From contig CM046453.1 of NCBI GenBank assembly GCA_025506515.1, positions 27,951,882 to 28,015,881 on the forward strand: a DNA stretch of 64,000 nucleotides, given 5' to 3'. This stretch comes from Flaveria trinervia (taxonomy: Eukaryota; Streptophyta; Magnoliopsida; Asterales; Asteraceae). A program made the position numbers and the translations under genes. Positions 1 to 9,618 of this stretch are shown piece by piece. A model generated the notes under the pieces. The model made no database searches. It had not been told where the DNA came from and saw only the letters and a list, made by a program, of their open reading frames with translations. Position 1 is the stretch's first letter. Every line of letters starts with the position of its first letter.

Positions 1-245
1 GTCTTCTGTTAATGGACACTCCGAATGAAGTTCAGTCGCACGATTGAGCCAGACGCAAGATTCATTCACACGATTGAATCATTCGGTGACTCAGTCGCAC
101 GACTGACTGAACCACATGGCTTAACACACGACTAAGTTCAGTCACAAGCTCAATCGCACAACTGAACTCGGCCGCATGTTCAATCGCACCACTGAACTCA
201 GTCGTATGCTTCAATCACATGATTGAACCAGATTGCTCAAAACAA
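1..245. repeat. Short palindrome array upstream of the X env-like ORF
   Basis: This non-coding stretch is made of short inverted words with a two-base loop, such as CAGTCG-CA-CGACTG near position 90 and TTCAATCA-CA-TGATTGAA near 210, with many degenerate relatives (CAATCG, GACTGA, CACGATTGA). It ends about 65 bp before the ATG at 311. Its position matches the palindrome arrays upstream of the env-like ORFs of elements A, B and C, but the motif is specific to this element. Its role is unknown; regulatory DNA or RNA hairpins are both possible. Confidence 0.7.
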
Positions 246-310
246 TTTAATTTCCAACAGTCATGTCTTATGCAAAAATCTAATGTTTATGTGTCTTGTG
301 TTATAACAAC

Positions 311-1356
311 ATGGCTAATAGGTGGAATATCAACACCAAGCACAACAACTGTGCTCACCTTGATTCTACATCCAGAAACACGTTTGAGTTCTTAGGGATT
401 ATTGCCTTTTTGCGCAGATCATGGATCTTCAAGGCTATCTATGTCCCCTGCACACCTTATAGATCCATTCAGCAAGCCTTCTGGGAAAGTGCCAAGGTAG
501 ATCGGTCCGTTGAGCCACACCGTATACAGAGCCTTGTTTTCTGTCAAGAGATCGAGATTACTGAGGCTGATCTGAGGAGGGTTTTAGATCTGGGTGAGGA
601 CAGAGCCTACCAAACTAAGCTACATCCCCTGACTGTCTAGGGATGCTTTATGAGGCTCAAGTATGCCGGTGACTTAAATGCCGGAGTACTGAACAAGAGT
701 CACATATGCCTGTAATTCAAGTATCTGGCACACGTGATCCTGAAGTGTATTGCCTCCAGGCGTGGAGGATTTGACGAGCTATCCGACCAAATCCAGAATG
801 CATATGTTGCACTGGTACTGAACCACCCGTTCAGTTTCTCTCGCATGATCTTCTCCTACTTGATCGAGAACCTTGAGGCTAAAGGCAAGGAAGGCTTCTG
901 TATGTACCGATGTTTCTTACAGCTTATTATAGACGAGAAGCTTCCTTCGCTACCTAAGGAAAGGGATGATGCTGTTTGCTGGAAGTTATGGATGACACAA
1001 CATTAGGGAGGATGAAAGTTTACAGGGGGAAGCACTTGAAGCCCCCTGTCAGGAGATTGTTTGGGCATTTGGTCAGGGATGATTACGTGGCACCTGCTCG
1101 TAAGAAATTGCGTCACAATGACAGTGATTCAGATACTGAGCCATTCATGACTACCATATCCGATGATGATGACGATGATGATGACCAAGATGATGGTCAA
1201 GGTGAGAGAAATGCAGATCCTAGTACTGCACGGGCTACCGATATGACTACTATATCTTCACCACCTCCACCCAGTACCTCTTCTGCTCCAGGTAGATCTG
1301 AGCAGGCTGCTATCCACTCAGATTTTCTGATAGAGGAAGAAGAGGAGACAGATGGA
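311..1356 (+). pseudogene. X env-like ORF, N-terminal part (broken)
   Basis: N-terminal part of a retrotransposon protein encoded downstream of pol. The start at 311 (MANRW) is preferred over the in-frame ATG at 296 because the related ORF of element C also starts MAN. In one frame the protein runs to about 1006, interrupted by a TAG at 638-640 and a TAA at 713-715. It then shifts frame near 980 and continues to 1356 through an Asp-rich run (GAT repeats near 1162-1195) and a Thr/Pro/Ser-rich stretch. Recognisable blocks are LRRSWIFKAIY, QAFWESAKVD and ITEADLRRVLDL, which align by eye with element C (FWRSAEYD, ITAETVSRILRL). No signal peptide or membrane segment is visible. It resembles plant putative transposon proteins of unknown function. 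The C-terminal part of X lies at 38142-43137 and 63395-63938. Confidence 0.7.
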
Positions 1357-1560
1357 AGCTGTGGAAGAAGAGAAGTGTGTTGAGGCTAGAAGAAGAAGAA
1401 GAAGAGGATGATGTGGAAGAATATAGGCTGCCTCTGTCTGCAGTCCTAACATTGGCTAAAGCCAAACCCATGCCCATCACTCCCACCTCACAGATGGAAG
1501 CTGTGAGAGTAAAGATTGAAGAAGAACAGCAGCAAAGGCTTCATGATGATGAAATGTTGA
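1357..1560 (+). pseudogene. A/B/E-family env-like fragment joined to X
   Basis: From about 1370 the + strand encodes LRLEEEEEEDDVEE and PMPITPTSQMEAVRVKIEEE, the same peptide found on the minus strand in the env-like ORF of E (27560-28609). X and this fragment meet in a scrambled join: a 16-bp piece that also occurs at about 1491-1506 of this fragment comes first, then the earlier GAAGAAGAGAAG stretch. The fragment stops abruptly at 1560, where the end of a minus-strand LTR begins. It is a truncated piece, not a working gene. Confidence 0.7.
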
Positions 1561-2166
1561 TGTTAGGATCAGTGATCTACGTTTGATTGATTAGAGAGTA
1601 TAGCAGCGGAATTCTAACAACGAATTAGCCAATTCACAAGAACGAAAAGATATTCAATGAAGAACAAAAACGGTTATAGATAGGGAGAATTCTGCAAATA
1701 TATTTCATTCAATATTCTCTTTCGTGGTAACGGAATGTCACACTTACAATTAGGTCGACACCTCTTATATAAGAGATGTGACGTCTGGTGATGTCACTTG
1801 ATAGTGACATCTAACAGAATTATTCCAACTGAAACACAACTATTGAAGATGTCAAAACAGCTGACATCTTCTTACAAAAAATACTAAGTGTTATCAGTTA
1901 CTACAACTACTGAAAAACATAAAACTACTGACACTACAACGACTGAAGAACAAGCTCTTCAGTCGTTTTACAAAACTACTGAAAGTAAAAACATAAAACT
2001 ACTGATATCACAACTACTGAAGAAGTACTCTTCAGCTGTTGTGACAAACTACTGAAACTTCAGTACTTGGTCTTCAGACTTGAACTTTAGACGTTTCATC
2101 AGCTGATGACTTCAGTAGATATCATCAGCTGATGTCTTCAGTCTTTGTCCTCAGACTTTGTACACA
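1561..2166 (-). repeat. Element B 3' LTR, distal part (R/U5 side)
   Basis: Nearly identical to 24034-24640 of the B 5' LTR. It starts with TGTTAGGATCAGTGATC, which is the LTR 3' end on the minus strand, and includes the TATA-containing CTCTTATATAAGAG block near 1763-1776 and the hairpin pair ACGACTGAAGA / TCTTCAGTCGT. It breaks off at TGTACACA (2166), exactly where the missing remainder resumes at 12985. Confidence 0.88.
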
Positions 2167-2503
2167 TGACAGGATCAGCGATCACAAGTTTGATGTATTA
2201 GAGTTCAAAGCAGCGGAATACGAACAAGAATTAGACAAATTGTAGCAAGCAATCGATACTTGTATGCATTAAGAGCATATACGGTTATAAGGAGAGAATA
2301 TATATTTCTGATTTCAAGGAATGTTTATAGATATAGAATATTTCTAATCAAATCATTCATTCATGCATTCATTCACTCCCTATAACCGTATATGCTCTTA
2401 ATGCATACAAGTATCGATTGCTTGCTACAATTTGTCTAATTCTTGTTCGTATTCCACTGCTTTGAACTCTAATACATCAAACTTGTGATCGCTGATCCTG
2501 TCA
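2167..2503. repeat. Inverted LTR ends forming a fold-back palindrome
   Basis: Arms at 2167-2289 and 2381-2503 are reverse complements over 123 bp with one mismatch that I can see. The middle (2290-2380) continues the minus-strand LTR as in 12210-12300, then switches to + strand at ACTCC/CCTATAACCG with about three bases of microhomology. The right arm is the true 3' end of a + strand 5' LTR (ends CCTGTCA) and is followed directly by the primer site. Confidence 0.85.
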
Positions 2504-2505
2504 AA

Positions 2506-2520
2506 TGGTATCAGAGCCGG
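2506..2520 (+). other. Element A primer binding site (initiator Met tRNA)
   Basis: TGGTATCAGAGCCGG lies two bases after the LTR end at 2503. This is the usual plant copia site complementary to the 3' end of initiator methionine tRNA, where minus-strand DNA synthesis begins. It fixes the orientation of A as + strand. The 2521-2737 leader between it and gag shows no ORF or repeat. Confidence 0.9.
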
Positions 2521-2737
2521 TTAATCATTGATCGATCTAATAATTGATCATTGAAACTACTATTCAAGATCTAAGTTTGATTGAATTAGCTTTTGTTTTT
2601 GCAAGAAATGGTTATAGAGATTGAATTTTCTGTATTTCTGGTCATTCATCCTGAGATCTTTTCTTGGTTTTCATTGAGTCTGTTGTGGTCTGTGTAAAAC
2701 TTTTAAAAGCTTGAATTAAATTGTTTTTGAACTGAAA

Positions 2738-5552
2738 ATGACCACTCCCTCCAATGATCCTCACAATACTGGTTCCTCAACCAAGCCACCAATGCTGGTT
2801 AGGAATGAGTATAACATATGGCAAAGACGAATGCTCCATCACCTGTCTGTTAACAGCGCAGGTTGTTGGACATCAGTGGTACATGGTCCACACAAGCCTA
2901 TGGTGAATAACCCGGAAACCAATCAAATGGTTCCGAAGAGGAGGGAGCAATACTCAGATGAGGATAAGAAGTTGCTTGAAATTGATGCAAAAGCCCATGA
3001 ATTCTGGCCATGGCACTGCCAAATGAAATCTATTCTGGGCTAATGCATCATGAAACTGCCCATGACCTCTGGAATGCCTTGAAAGAACAATTTGGAGGAA
3101 CAGATGAGGTCTTGGCAAATAATAGAGAAATTCTTGCCCAACAATATGAGACATTCTCTCATAGAAAGGGTGAGACACTGACTCAACAATATGAGCGGTT
3201 CTCTTGTTTGATCTCTGAACTAAAAATGGTCAAACTTGAGTACACAAATATTCAGATGAATAACAGATTTCTCAGATCACTGCCTGAGAGATGGGACACA
3301 TATACTATTGTCCTACGCTCCAGTGCAAGTTTGGACAAACTATCTCTCACCCAACTCCATGGAAACTGCTCGCGTTTGAGAGAGAGATAGAACAGAAGAG
3401 AAAGTTGTCTTCATCTGGAAAGCTCACTGAGGACTTTCTACCAGGCAACACTGCCTTGGTGGGTCATGAGTCAGAATATGCTTCATCTGAATGCCAGTAT
3501 GATGAGCATATTAATTTCTCTTCAAGCACTTCTGATTCTGCATTTGTGAGTGTTGATGGTCAGTTTACTGGGTGTAATAATGACAATCTGCTTCATTATG
3601 GATGATCTCAAGGGGATTGCTGATGATGACTTAGAAGAGATGGATATTTTGAGCCAAATGGCCCTGATAAATATCATCTCAGAAGTTCTATAAAAGAGCT
3701 GGAAGAAAATTCCCAGGACTCTCTGGCAAAACCAAAGTTGGTTTTGACAAGAGCAATTGAGGTGTCACAAATGCCAAAGGCTTGGACACTTTGCAAGAGA
3801 GTGTAGATCAACTGGATCTAACTCCACTGCACCCTTTGTGACTTTTCCTGGCAATAGTCAACAACACAGAGGGCAACATCCTGTCACCTCTAGTCATCAT
3901 CCCCAACAACAATCTCCGGCATATTTTGTTCCTCAGGGTCAAATGCCATATCCGTACCCTTGTTATTACATGCCACAGTCAAATCAAGTTCAAGTTCCTA
4001 TGGCACCACAACCTCATGCACTACCAGAACTTAGCCATCCCAATCTCATCAACAAACTCAACCTCAACAACACAGCTTCTTCACCCTAGGAGTTGTTGAC
4101 TGGAGCAGTTACCAGATGACATGTCTGGTCATGATCAACTGTTTTCAGGTGCTAGTCAACATGGTGGTGACAGTCCTTTTGGAATCTGGCTCTTATGGCT
4201 TTGGAGTCTGCTGATACTTCATTTTCTAACGCCTCTACACCTCAGGTATCACAGGTATCCTCTGAGGCAAAAGCCAAATTATGTTCTGAACCATGCATAG
4301 CAGCATTGCTTCCATTAGAGAAGCAAATGTAGCTCTAATTAATAAGAACATTGAGCTAAACAATAATTTCCAAAAACAAAGCTGAGTTTGAGTCTGTGCT
4401 AAAGATAAAAATGATGAGATTTATAAACTGAATGCCAAATAATTGATGATAAGGCTAGAGAAGAGGTACTTCTAGAGAAGTACAAAGATCTCAAGAAACC
4501 CTTGCAGTTACCCAGGTAGAGTGTGATAGATGGGTACAATCATGCAAAGGTTTTGAAATGCTTCTTAGTAAGCAATCTGCTTCAAATGTGAAGTTTGGAA
4601 TGGTTACAATCACACTGCTCCACCTACAGATTTTACCCCAAGAGCAGAGGAAGAATCTGATGGTGAGAGTGATAACCAATCCATACATCATGTGATCTAC
4701 CTTCTGATACAGCACAATCAGAAGTAGCAGTCAGCATCAAGCCCTCTTTGAACTTATCAGCTGATGTTGATGGTTCAAATGCTAACATTCACACGATTAA
4801 TGAGTTGATCAACTCAGGAGTTAATTCTGAAGGTCCTGAAAGGACTAGAGAGCAGGATCTAACACCTGAAGTTCAAACTTCAACTGCTGTCAGTACTGAA
4901 GAGAGAAGAAAACTGACAGTAGAAAGAGTTTGAAGACTACTAAAGAGGCAGTCAAGAAAGCAAACAATGCTTCCAAAGCATTGAAGAACAAGTCTTCAGT
5001 TGCTTCACCCTCTTAGTTGATGATCAACCTAAGATGAAGAAGAAACCATGTGAAGTATGTGGTTTGTTCAATCATCTTACAGATGATTGTTGGTACAAAA
5101 GAGGTTCCAAACTCAAACAAAAAGAAAAAGAAATTAATGAGAAAATGGTAAAAATGAAAACTGAGTTTGAGACCACATTTGTATCAGCAACATCAAATCC
5201 TGTAACCCTCAAGTCCTTAAAGAAATCCAAAAAGGAAGGGGTTAAACAGGTGACAGCTGAGAATGCTCAGAAGAAGAAGGGGCAACATAGGACATATCAA
5301 ACTCCACTGGCAATGTGTCTGATGAGCTGAAAGCTTATCACAAAATCAGACACAGCTGGTTATGATGGTCAACATCTGTTGGGTAGAGTTAACCAACTAG
5401 ATGCTCCTATGTTGAAACCACAGAAAAGGAGGTCCAAGCCAAAGGACTCCTCTCTACACCATCTTCTTCCTCTCAGGCTGTTGTTTCAATAAACCTGTTA
5501 GTTTACCATCTATGATGAGACCAGGCCCAAAACAAAAAAGGTGGGTCTCTAA
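2738..5552 (+). pseudogene. gag: Element A gag (frameshifted)
   Basis: Gag builds the virus-like particle and binds the element RNA. The start at 2738 (MTTPSNDPHNTG) is the same in A, B and E. A UBN2-type copia gag domain covers roughly the first 300 codons (YNIWQRRMLHHLSV, ALKEQFGGTDEVLANN, LRSLPERWDTYT). Two CX2CX4HX4C zinc knuckles follow, far apart: CHKCQRLGHFAREC near 3760-3802 and CEVCGLFNHLTDDC near 5049-5090. Between them lie a Pro/Gln-rich stretch and a charged, probably coiled part. Compared with E there are at least six single-base indels and several stops (for example near 3042, 3390 and 3605), so it is dead. It ends at three successive TAA codons at 5550-5558, just before a splice-acceptor-like sequence at 5578. 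Confidence 0.9.
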
Positions 5553-5577
5553 TAATAACTGATTGTTTATTATTACA

Positions 5578-8500
5578 GGGTTCTTCAACATGCCAAAGTA
5601 GCATCTGGTATGTAGACAGTGGGGGATCTATGCACATGATTGGGATAGCTCTCTTCTTCATGACTACTCTCAAGGAAAGAAGGGATTTGTTTCTTTTGGC
5701 AATGATGCTAGGGGTTACATCATGGTAAGGGCTTTGTCACCAATGGAGAAATCAAATTTGATGATGTTAATCATGTGGAAAATCTCAAGTACAATCTCTT
5801 GAGTGTCAGTCAAATGTGTGATAAAGGCCATGTTGCTCTTTTCACCAGTCAAACTGTAGGATTCTGTCATCCAAAGTTTTGCACTTGATTGACAAGGTGT
5901 TGGATGATCACACTCTCCTGAAAGCCAACAGGACAGGAAGAGTGTATGCTTAGATCTTTCTAAGAAGATAGATCTCAAAGGCAATCCTTGCCTATTTTCC
6001 AAAGCCTCTTCTCAAGAATCTAAACTGTGGCACAGAAGGCTTGGTCATGTTAATCTAAAAACATGAATCAGCTTACCCACAATAGCTTAGTCAGAGGCTT
6101 ACCAATAAAGAGTTCCATTTTGATGAAACCTGCACTGCTTGTTTAAAAGGAAAATAGCACAAAGTCTCATTCCCTCCTATTGAAGAGCCTAAGTCCACGC
6201 CTGCTTGCAATTACTGCATATGGATCTATTTGGTCCTGTGAGAGTAATGAGCATGGCAAAGAAGAAGTACTGTTCTGGTATTGTGGTGATTACTCCAGAT
6301 TTGTATGGACTTTCTTTCTACATTCAAAGGATGAGGCTGCTCAGAAGATTATTCACTTTGTGTTGTATATTGAGAAGCAGTATTCCCTTCCAGTCAAGTG
6401 TATTAGGAGTGACAATGGAACTAAATTCAGAAATCATACACTTGATGACTTCTATCTTTCAAAGGGAATCAAAAGGCAGTTTAGCATTCCAAGGACTCAG
6501 AACAAAATGGAGTAGTGTGAGAGAAAGAACAGGACCCTCATTGAAGCTGCAAGGTCCATGCTGGCTGACTCTGGTTTGCCACTGACCTTTTGGGCTGAAG
6601 CTGTCAACACAGCTTGCTATGTGCAAAATAGAGTTTTAGTAAATCAGAGATTGATGAAGACTCCATATGAAGTTCTCCATCATTTGGCTCCTCTGATTTC
6701 ATTTTTCAAAGCATTTGGGTGTCCCTGTTATTCTCAACACAAAGGATCAACTCCATAAATTTGATCCTAGTGTGGATGCAGGGTATTTTGTTGGTTATTC
6801 ATCTACTTGCAAGGCATACAGAGTCTTCACTGCAGACAAAGATGTTGAAGAAACTCTACATGTTAAGTTCAATGAATCTCCAGGACAAGATTCCACAAAG
6901 CCCTGTGGAGTTATTTGATTTGGACATACTGCAATATGTTCCTTATCAAACTCCCGTTGTTGCTCCTGTCCACAGTTCACCACCTGGTGGTACTGCTGAT
7001 GATGATGATGATTTGTACTCACCTCTTCAGGTTTAGTGATCAGCTGCCTGATTCTGCTAGACTGATGTTCCTGTAGCTCCAGTAGCACCATCCACAACAA
7101 ATGCTGATGAGATCTCTTCAAATTCAACTTCCTTTGAATTACCATCCACTGATTGGTTTCAAGAAATGATTCACCATCACCATCTGTTACTGCTGAGCCT
7201 GCTACAAACACTTGCACAGATCTCATTGTGTATCAAGATCTGAAGAATCACCCTATGTCTCAAATCATTGGTGATATCACTGCTGGTGTATCAACAAGAA
7301 GTCAATTGTCAAATTTCTGCTTCTATGCTCTCTTCATCAGTCAGCAAGAGCCAAAGAATTATCACATTGCTTTAAAGGACAATGGATGGGTTGATGCCAT
7401 GCAGCTTGAGCTTCTTCAGTTCAAGAAACAGCAAGTGTGGGAACTGGTTCCTCTACCTCCAGGTAAGTGTGCAATAGGCACTAAATGGGTGTTTAGGAAC
7501 AAACTGATAAAAATGGGCTTATTGTTAAGAACAAGGCCAGACTAGTTGTTCAGGGGTTTGCACAAGAAGAAGGTATTGATTATGATGAAACCTTTGCCCC
7601 TGTAGCCAGACTGGAAGCAATTCGATTGTTTTTAGCTTATGCTGCCTATCAAAACCTTAAAGTTTTTCAAATGGATGTCAAAAGTGCATTTTTGTATGGA
7701 AAAATTAAAGAAGAGGTTTACGTATGTCAACTTCCAGGCTTTGAGGACAATAAACATCCTAATTGGTGTATAAGCTTGATAAGGCTCTTTATGGGTTAAA
7801 ACAAGCTCCTAGAGCCTGGTATGAGACATTATCAACTTTCTTCTGGAAAATAATTTCACTAGAGGCTCCATAGATAAGACTTTATTCATTAAGAAAGTTG
7901 GGCAGCATAATCTACTTGTTCAAATTTATGTAGATGATATCATTTTTGCATCCTCTGATCCAAAGTTGTGTGATGCCTTTACAAAGTTGATGCAACAGAA
8001 GTTTGAAATAGTGCCATGGGAGAATTACAGTTCTTTCTGGGGTTGCAAATCAAACAAAAGGCTGATGGAATTTTCATTCATCAGTCCAATACACAAAAGA
8101 TCTTTTGCAAAAGTTTGATTTACAAAAATGTAAGCCCTGTTCTACCCCCATGTGCAGCACCACACAACTGGATACAGATCAGAAAGGTAAAGTGGTTGAT
8201 GAAACACTTTACAGATGTATGATTGGGTCCTTGATGTATTTAACAGCTTCTAGACCAGATATTATGTTTGCTACATGTGTTTGTGCTAGATTTCAGGCTG
8301 CACCTAAAGAGTCTCATCTGATTGCTGTCAAGAGGATCTTTAGATATCTGCAAGGCACTCAATCTCTAGGTTTATGGTATTCTACTGGACATTCTGGTAA
8401 ATTAGTTGCTTTTTCTGACAGTGACTATGCAGGGTGTAAGTTGACCAGGAAATCAACTTCTGGTGGATGTCAATTCCTAGGCAACTGCTTGATTCTTGGC

Positions 8501-8857
8501 AGAGCAAGAAACAGACCTCAGTTGCTACATCAACTGCTGAAGCAAGTACATTGCAGCTGCAAGTTGTACATCTCAGGTACTCTGGCTTCAAAATCAACTT
8601 TTGGATTATGGCATTACAGAGACTAGACTCCATGTTAATGGATAGTGCTTCAGCTCTTTGCATTGTCAAAAATCCAGTCCAACACTCTAGGACCAAACAT
8701 AGAGATCAGACATCATTTTATAAGGGAATTGTTTGAAAAAGGTCTGATTGATCCTAAGTTTGTGCCTAGTGCTGATGAGCTTGCAGACATTTTTACTAAG
8801 CCTTTGGATAGTTCAACTTTCCAAAACCTGGTGTTAAGGCTTGGATGCTGCAGCTAA
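5578..8857 (+). pseudogene. pol: Element A pol: PR, IN, RT, RNase H (frameshifted)
   Basis: Copia-order pol. The aspartic protease shows WYVDSGGSMHM with the DSG site at about 5611-5624. The integrase follows: HHCC region near 6030-6150, DLFGP near 6221, RSDNGTKF near 6403-6426 and the glutamate-side motif near 6516 (disrupted by a base insertion). The reverse transcriptase covers 7490-8010, with the YVDD box at 7927-7938. The RNase H part runs to 8857 (SDSDYAGC near 8420; DELADIFTKPLD near 8775). Domain order PR-IN-RT-RH defines copia rather than gypsy. More than ten indels and stops break the frame, many of them single-base losses relative to E, so some may be assembly errors. Downstream is the palindrome spacer and env-like ORF. 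Confidence 0.92.
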
Positions 8858-8869
8858 ATAAGTGACAAC

Positions 8870-9535
8870 TACTGATGATCTTAGTAATAAGTACTGATGA
8901 TCATTAGCACCTATGTCACATATAAGTACTGATGAGCTTTTTTTTTTACCGTCAGTAACTACTGAAGGCTAAATGTCTCACAAGTACTGAATACTTCATC
9001 TGTTCTAAACTACTGATGTAGTTACAACTACTGATGCAGTTACAACTACTGCAATCAGTAAAAACATATAAGTACTGATGTCCTATGAAACAACTTGAAT
9101 TCAGCCAAAAAGACTGATGAATGTGTTTGAGGACTATGAAACAGCTGAAAAGCTAAGAATTGACGAAAACAGCTGAAGAGAACTTTCTCTTCAGTTTTTG
9201 TACAACTGTTGTTTCATTCTAAACAACTGAAGCAAAACCATGTCTTCAGTAGTTTTGTAACTACTGATGACTAATACCAAGTCTTCAGTTGTTTACAACA
9301 GCTGATGACAAACCACTGTCTTCAGTAGTTTCATAACTACTGATGCCGAACACATGTCCTCAGTTGTTTCAATCATCTGAAGTCAAAACCACGGTCTTCA
9401 GTAGTTTTCTAAACTACTGATGCCTAACACCACGACTTCAGCTGTTTCAACGTCTGAAAGGATAATACCATGTCAACGGTCATTTAAAACTACTGATGAC
9501 TAACACCACATCCTTCAGTCGTTTTCTTACCCGTA
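8870..9535. repeat. Palindrome array in the pol-env spacer of A
   Basis: Non-coding. The first half is rich in AACTACTGATG and AAGTACTGATG. From about 9235 to 9530 it becomes a tandem run of about seven units of roughly 40 bp. Each unit holds a hairpin such as CAGTAGTTT-TCT-AAACTACTG (near 9402) followed by a link like CTAACACCACG. Alternate units use CTTCAGTTGTTT and CTTCAGCTGTTT. The same words (ACTGAAG, CTTCAGTAG, CTTCAGCTG) fill the LTRs of A, B and E. The array ends just before the TATA box of the env-like ORF. Confidence 0.8.
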
Positions 9536-9538
9536 CCC

Positions 9539-9618
9539 TATAAATTTCCCTGACCTAAGCCTTCAATGCTTCATCCTCTTCAAACCTAACGTTCCTCTCC
9601 AAAACTTCTCTCTTCTCA
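9539..9618 (+). promoter_or_regulatory. Putative internal promoter of the A env-like ORF
   Basis: TATAAAT at 9539-9545, inside CCGTACCCTATAAATTTCC, lies 74 bp upstream of the first codon. The stretch after it is strongly C/T-rich (CTTCATCCTCTTC, CGTTCCTCTCC, CTTCTCTCTTCTC), as in plant core promoters and 5' leaders. The equivalent place in B has CCCTACCCTATAAATACC, so the element is conserved in two copies whose bodies differ. The palindrome array lies immediately upstream. Transcription is inferred, not shown. Confidence 0.6.

Noticed and set aside
296..640. First ORF as a host plant gene
   Set aside because: It aligns block by block with the env-like ORF of element C and follows a palindrome array of the same layout, so it belongs to a retroelement.
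9235..9530. Hairpin array as a microRNA cluster
   Set aside because: Stems are short (about 9-12 bp) and the units are tandem repeats of an LTR word; no miRNA-like 21-nt extended stem is visible.
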